Assembly: GCA_012511425.1 (NCBI GenBank)
Contig: JAAZGC010000017.1
Location: forward strand, 1 to 7,745
DNA from: Clostridiales bacterium
GTDB taxonomy: Bacteria; Bacillota; Clostridia; Oscillospirales; CAG-272
Length of the DNA: 7,745 nt
Reading direction: 5' to 3'
Shown here: one piece after another, positions 6,629 through 7,745 of the stretch
Layout of the letters: each line of letters starts with the position of its first letter
How positions within the stretch are numbered: position 1 is the stretch's first letter
Position numbers and translations under genes: made by a program
Notes under the pieces: generated by a model
Told to the model about the DNA's origin: nothing
The model's database searches: none
The model's input: only the letters and a program-made list of their open reading frames with translations

Positions 6629-7099
6629 ATGCTTACAAAAGACGAAGTCCGCGCCGCGATTCGCTTCGGATATCCGCCCCGCCCGCCGCGCGCGTTCATA
6701 AAGCCGTATTATAAAGAAACGTGGGGAATCGCAAAGGAACACGACGTCGACGTCTGGCTTCACACCTGCGGCTGCGTCACCAAAATCATCGGCGACCTCA
6801 TCGAATGCGGGCTGTCGGTGCTGCACCCAATACAGAAGCGCACGATGGACTGGGACGAGGTTGCGAGGGACTGGAAGGGCAAAATCACCTTCTGGGTCGG
6901 CATGGACGTTCAGGACACGCTTATCAACGGCACTCCGGAAGACGTCCGCCGGGAAGTCCGCCTGATGCGCGACACCTTCAACTCGCCGGAGGGCGGGTTC
7001 ATCTACGCGGCGGGGAACGGGATTGTCGGGGGTACGCCGATAGAGAATATTGAGGCGTTTCTGGAGGAGATATTGGTGTATGGGTATAAAGCAGAATAA
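6629..7099 (+). pseudogene. Internally deleted uroporphyrinogen-decarboxylase (URO-D) family gene
   Basis: AGGAG (6616-6620) precedes the ATG by 8 nt and the frame is clean to a TAA, but the 156-residue product is less than half the usual ~340-360. Residues 1-21 (LTKDEVRAAIRFGYPPRPPR) match the start of URO-D-like proteins. From residue 23, FIKPYYKETWGIAKEHDVDVWLHTCGCV matches a segment normally found past residue 200; HTCG (45-48) is the likely metal site of corrinoid methyltransferase-type members. The C-terminal barrel is intact (SVLHPIQKRTMDW, ITFWVGMDVQDTL, GGFIYAAGNGIVGGTPIENIEAFLE). About 190-200 residues of the TIM barrel are therefore missing, fused in frame near 6686-6697. The family includes haem-pathway decarboxylases and methyl-transferring MtaA/CmuA-type enzymes; this copy most resembles the latter. 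It should not fold as a whole barrel. An unusual natural short variant is less likely. Confidence 0.8.
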
Positions 7100-7110
7100 G
7101 TGAAAAACAG

Positions 7111-7136
7111 AAAAAGTCTCCCGCGGGGGGCTTTTT
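7111..7136. terminator. Bidirectional intrinsic terminator between the URO-D gene and the CRISPR array
   Basis: A-run plus GTCTCC/GGGGGC stem with outer AAAAAG/CTTTTT pairing; the + strand transcript ends in CTTTTT, 12 nt after the URO-D stop. On the - strand the same hairpin is followed by CTTTTTCTGTTTTTC. It is thus also well placed to end the pre-crRNA transcript about 30 nt beyond the last repeat. Confidence 0.82.
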
Positions 7137-7164
7137 GGAGTGTTTTATGTTAAGGAGTGTTGTG

Positions 7165-7745
7165 GGATCACCCCCGCGTGTGCGGGAAAGACGCAGCTGA
7201 AAAGGAATTCATCGTTCCAGTACCAGGATCACCCCCGCGTGTGCGGGAAAGACCTTCTTTTGCGTAGGCATCGCGCGCCGTCTGCAGGATCACCCCCGCG
7301 TGTGCGGGAAAGACTAAATTTATAGAATTCTTCGGTGTTTCCGCAGAGGATCACCCCCGCGTGTGCGGGAAAGACGGGAGAAAATAATGTACCGCGACGG
7401 TATACGGGGGATCACCCCCGCGTGTGCGGGAAAGACGTTCGTGCGCTGCCGAATTACGACCGCGATATAGGATCACCCCCGCGTGTGCGGGAAAGACGCG
7501 GAAATTCGGGATTTAAGGAAACCAGTATAAGGATCACCCCCGCGTGTGCGGGAAAGACATTCAACGCCGTTTATTATAATAGTTTTTTCCAGGATCACCC
7601 CCGCGTGTGCGGGAAAGACAACACAAAAAAACCGGTATGTTCCCGGCAGCTAGGATCACCCCCGCGTGTGCGGGAAAGACGAGTACGATGTTTTTGTAAG
7701 AAGGCAATAAATAGGATCACCCCCGCGTGTGCGGGAAAGACAACA
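7165..7745 (-). CRISPR. Type I-E CRISPR array, ten repeats, leader-distal end (continues past window)
   Basis: Ten identical 28-nt repeats start at 7165, 7226, 7287, 7348, 7409, 7470, 7531, 7592, 7653 and 7714. The period is exactly 61 nt, giving nine complete 33-nt spacers, and four bases of a tenth follow the last repeat. On the + strand each repeat begins GGATCACCCCC and ends GGGAAAGAC. Its reverse complement (GTCTTTCCCGC, a 4-nt loop, then GCGGGGGTGATCC) aligns with the I-E repeats of E. coli and S. thermophilus, with the central hairpin that Cas6e recognises. That polarity puts transcription on the - strand. The base 5' of the repeat on the + strand is A before eight of the nine repeats that end a spacer and G before the other, consistent with the PAM-derived 29th repeat base of I-E systems. 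The left flank is not AT-rich and holds a terminator, as expected of a trailer. No cas gene is in the window. Confidence 0.97.

Noticed and set aside
7140..7325. 61-codon frame running through the first CRISPR repeats
   Set aside because: Its GITPACAGKT and DHPRVCGK strings are simply translated CRISPR repeats, a common false protein call.

Overview
The window looks like chromosomal DNA from a Gram-positive gut-type clostridium (Firmicutes). This is an inference from purine-rich Shine-Dalgarno sites, consensus sigma-A promoters, a LytTR-type regulator remnant, an intracellular glycoside hydrolase/esterase operon and a type I-E CRISPR repeat very close to the one I recall from Streptococcus thermophilus. 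No marker gene fixes the genus.

Left part (1-1260, mostly + strand): the 3' end of an unrecognised gene; a remnant of a LytTR DNA-binding domain on the - strand; a palindrome that holds the stop codons of both; then a near-perfect promoter driving a monocistronic YjbQ/UPF0047 gene, which ends at a bidirectional terminator.

Middle part (1268-5855, - strand): a three-gene carbohydrate operon read right to left from one promoter. It encodes (1) a ~632-aa protein with a glutamine-amidotransferase-like N-terminal region and a helical, six-hairpin-glycosidase-like C-terminal region, apparently starting at ATT; (2) a glycoside hydrolase family 2 enzyme (beta-glucuronidase/beta-galactosidase type) with both catalytic glutamates but a single-base frameshift just before the acid/base motif; and (3) a GQSN sialate-O-acetylesterase-like esterase. 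None shows a signal peptide, so together they would deacetylate and trim an imported oligosaccharide in the cytoplasm. No transporter is in view.

Right part (5860-7745, + strand genes then CRISPR): a divergent extended -10 promoter reads into an aminoglycoside-phosphotransferase/choline-kinase-type gene that has lost its catalytic C-lobe. Next is a uroporphyrinogen-decarboxylase-family gene whose two ends are fused in frame with the middle missing. A strong bidirectional terminator follows, then a CRISPR array of ten identical 28-nt repeats at an exact 61-nt period that runs off the right edge. Repeat polarity says the array is transcribed on the - strand, so this is its leader-distal end and the leader (and any cas genes) should lie to the right.

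A recurrent theme is gene decay: four of the eight protein-coding loci are truncated, internally deleted or frameshifted. The main novelty candidates are the two-domain protein at 3884-5782 with its operon, and the CRISPR array with its PAM-derived repeat-boundary base.
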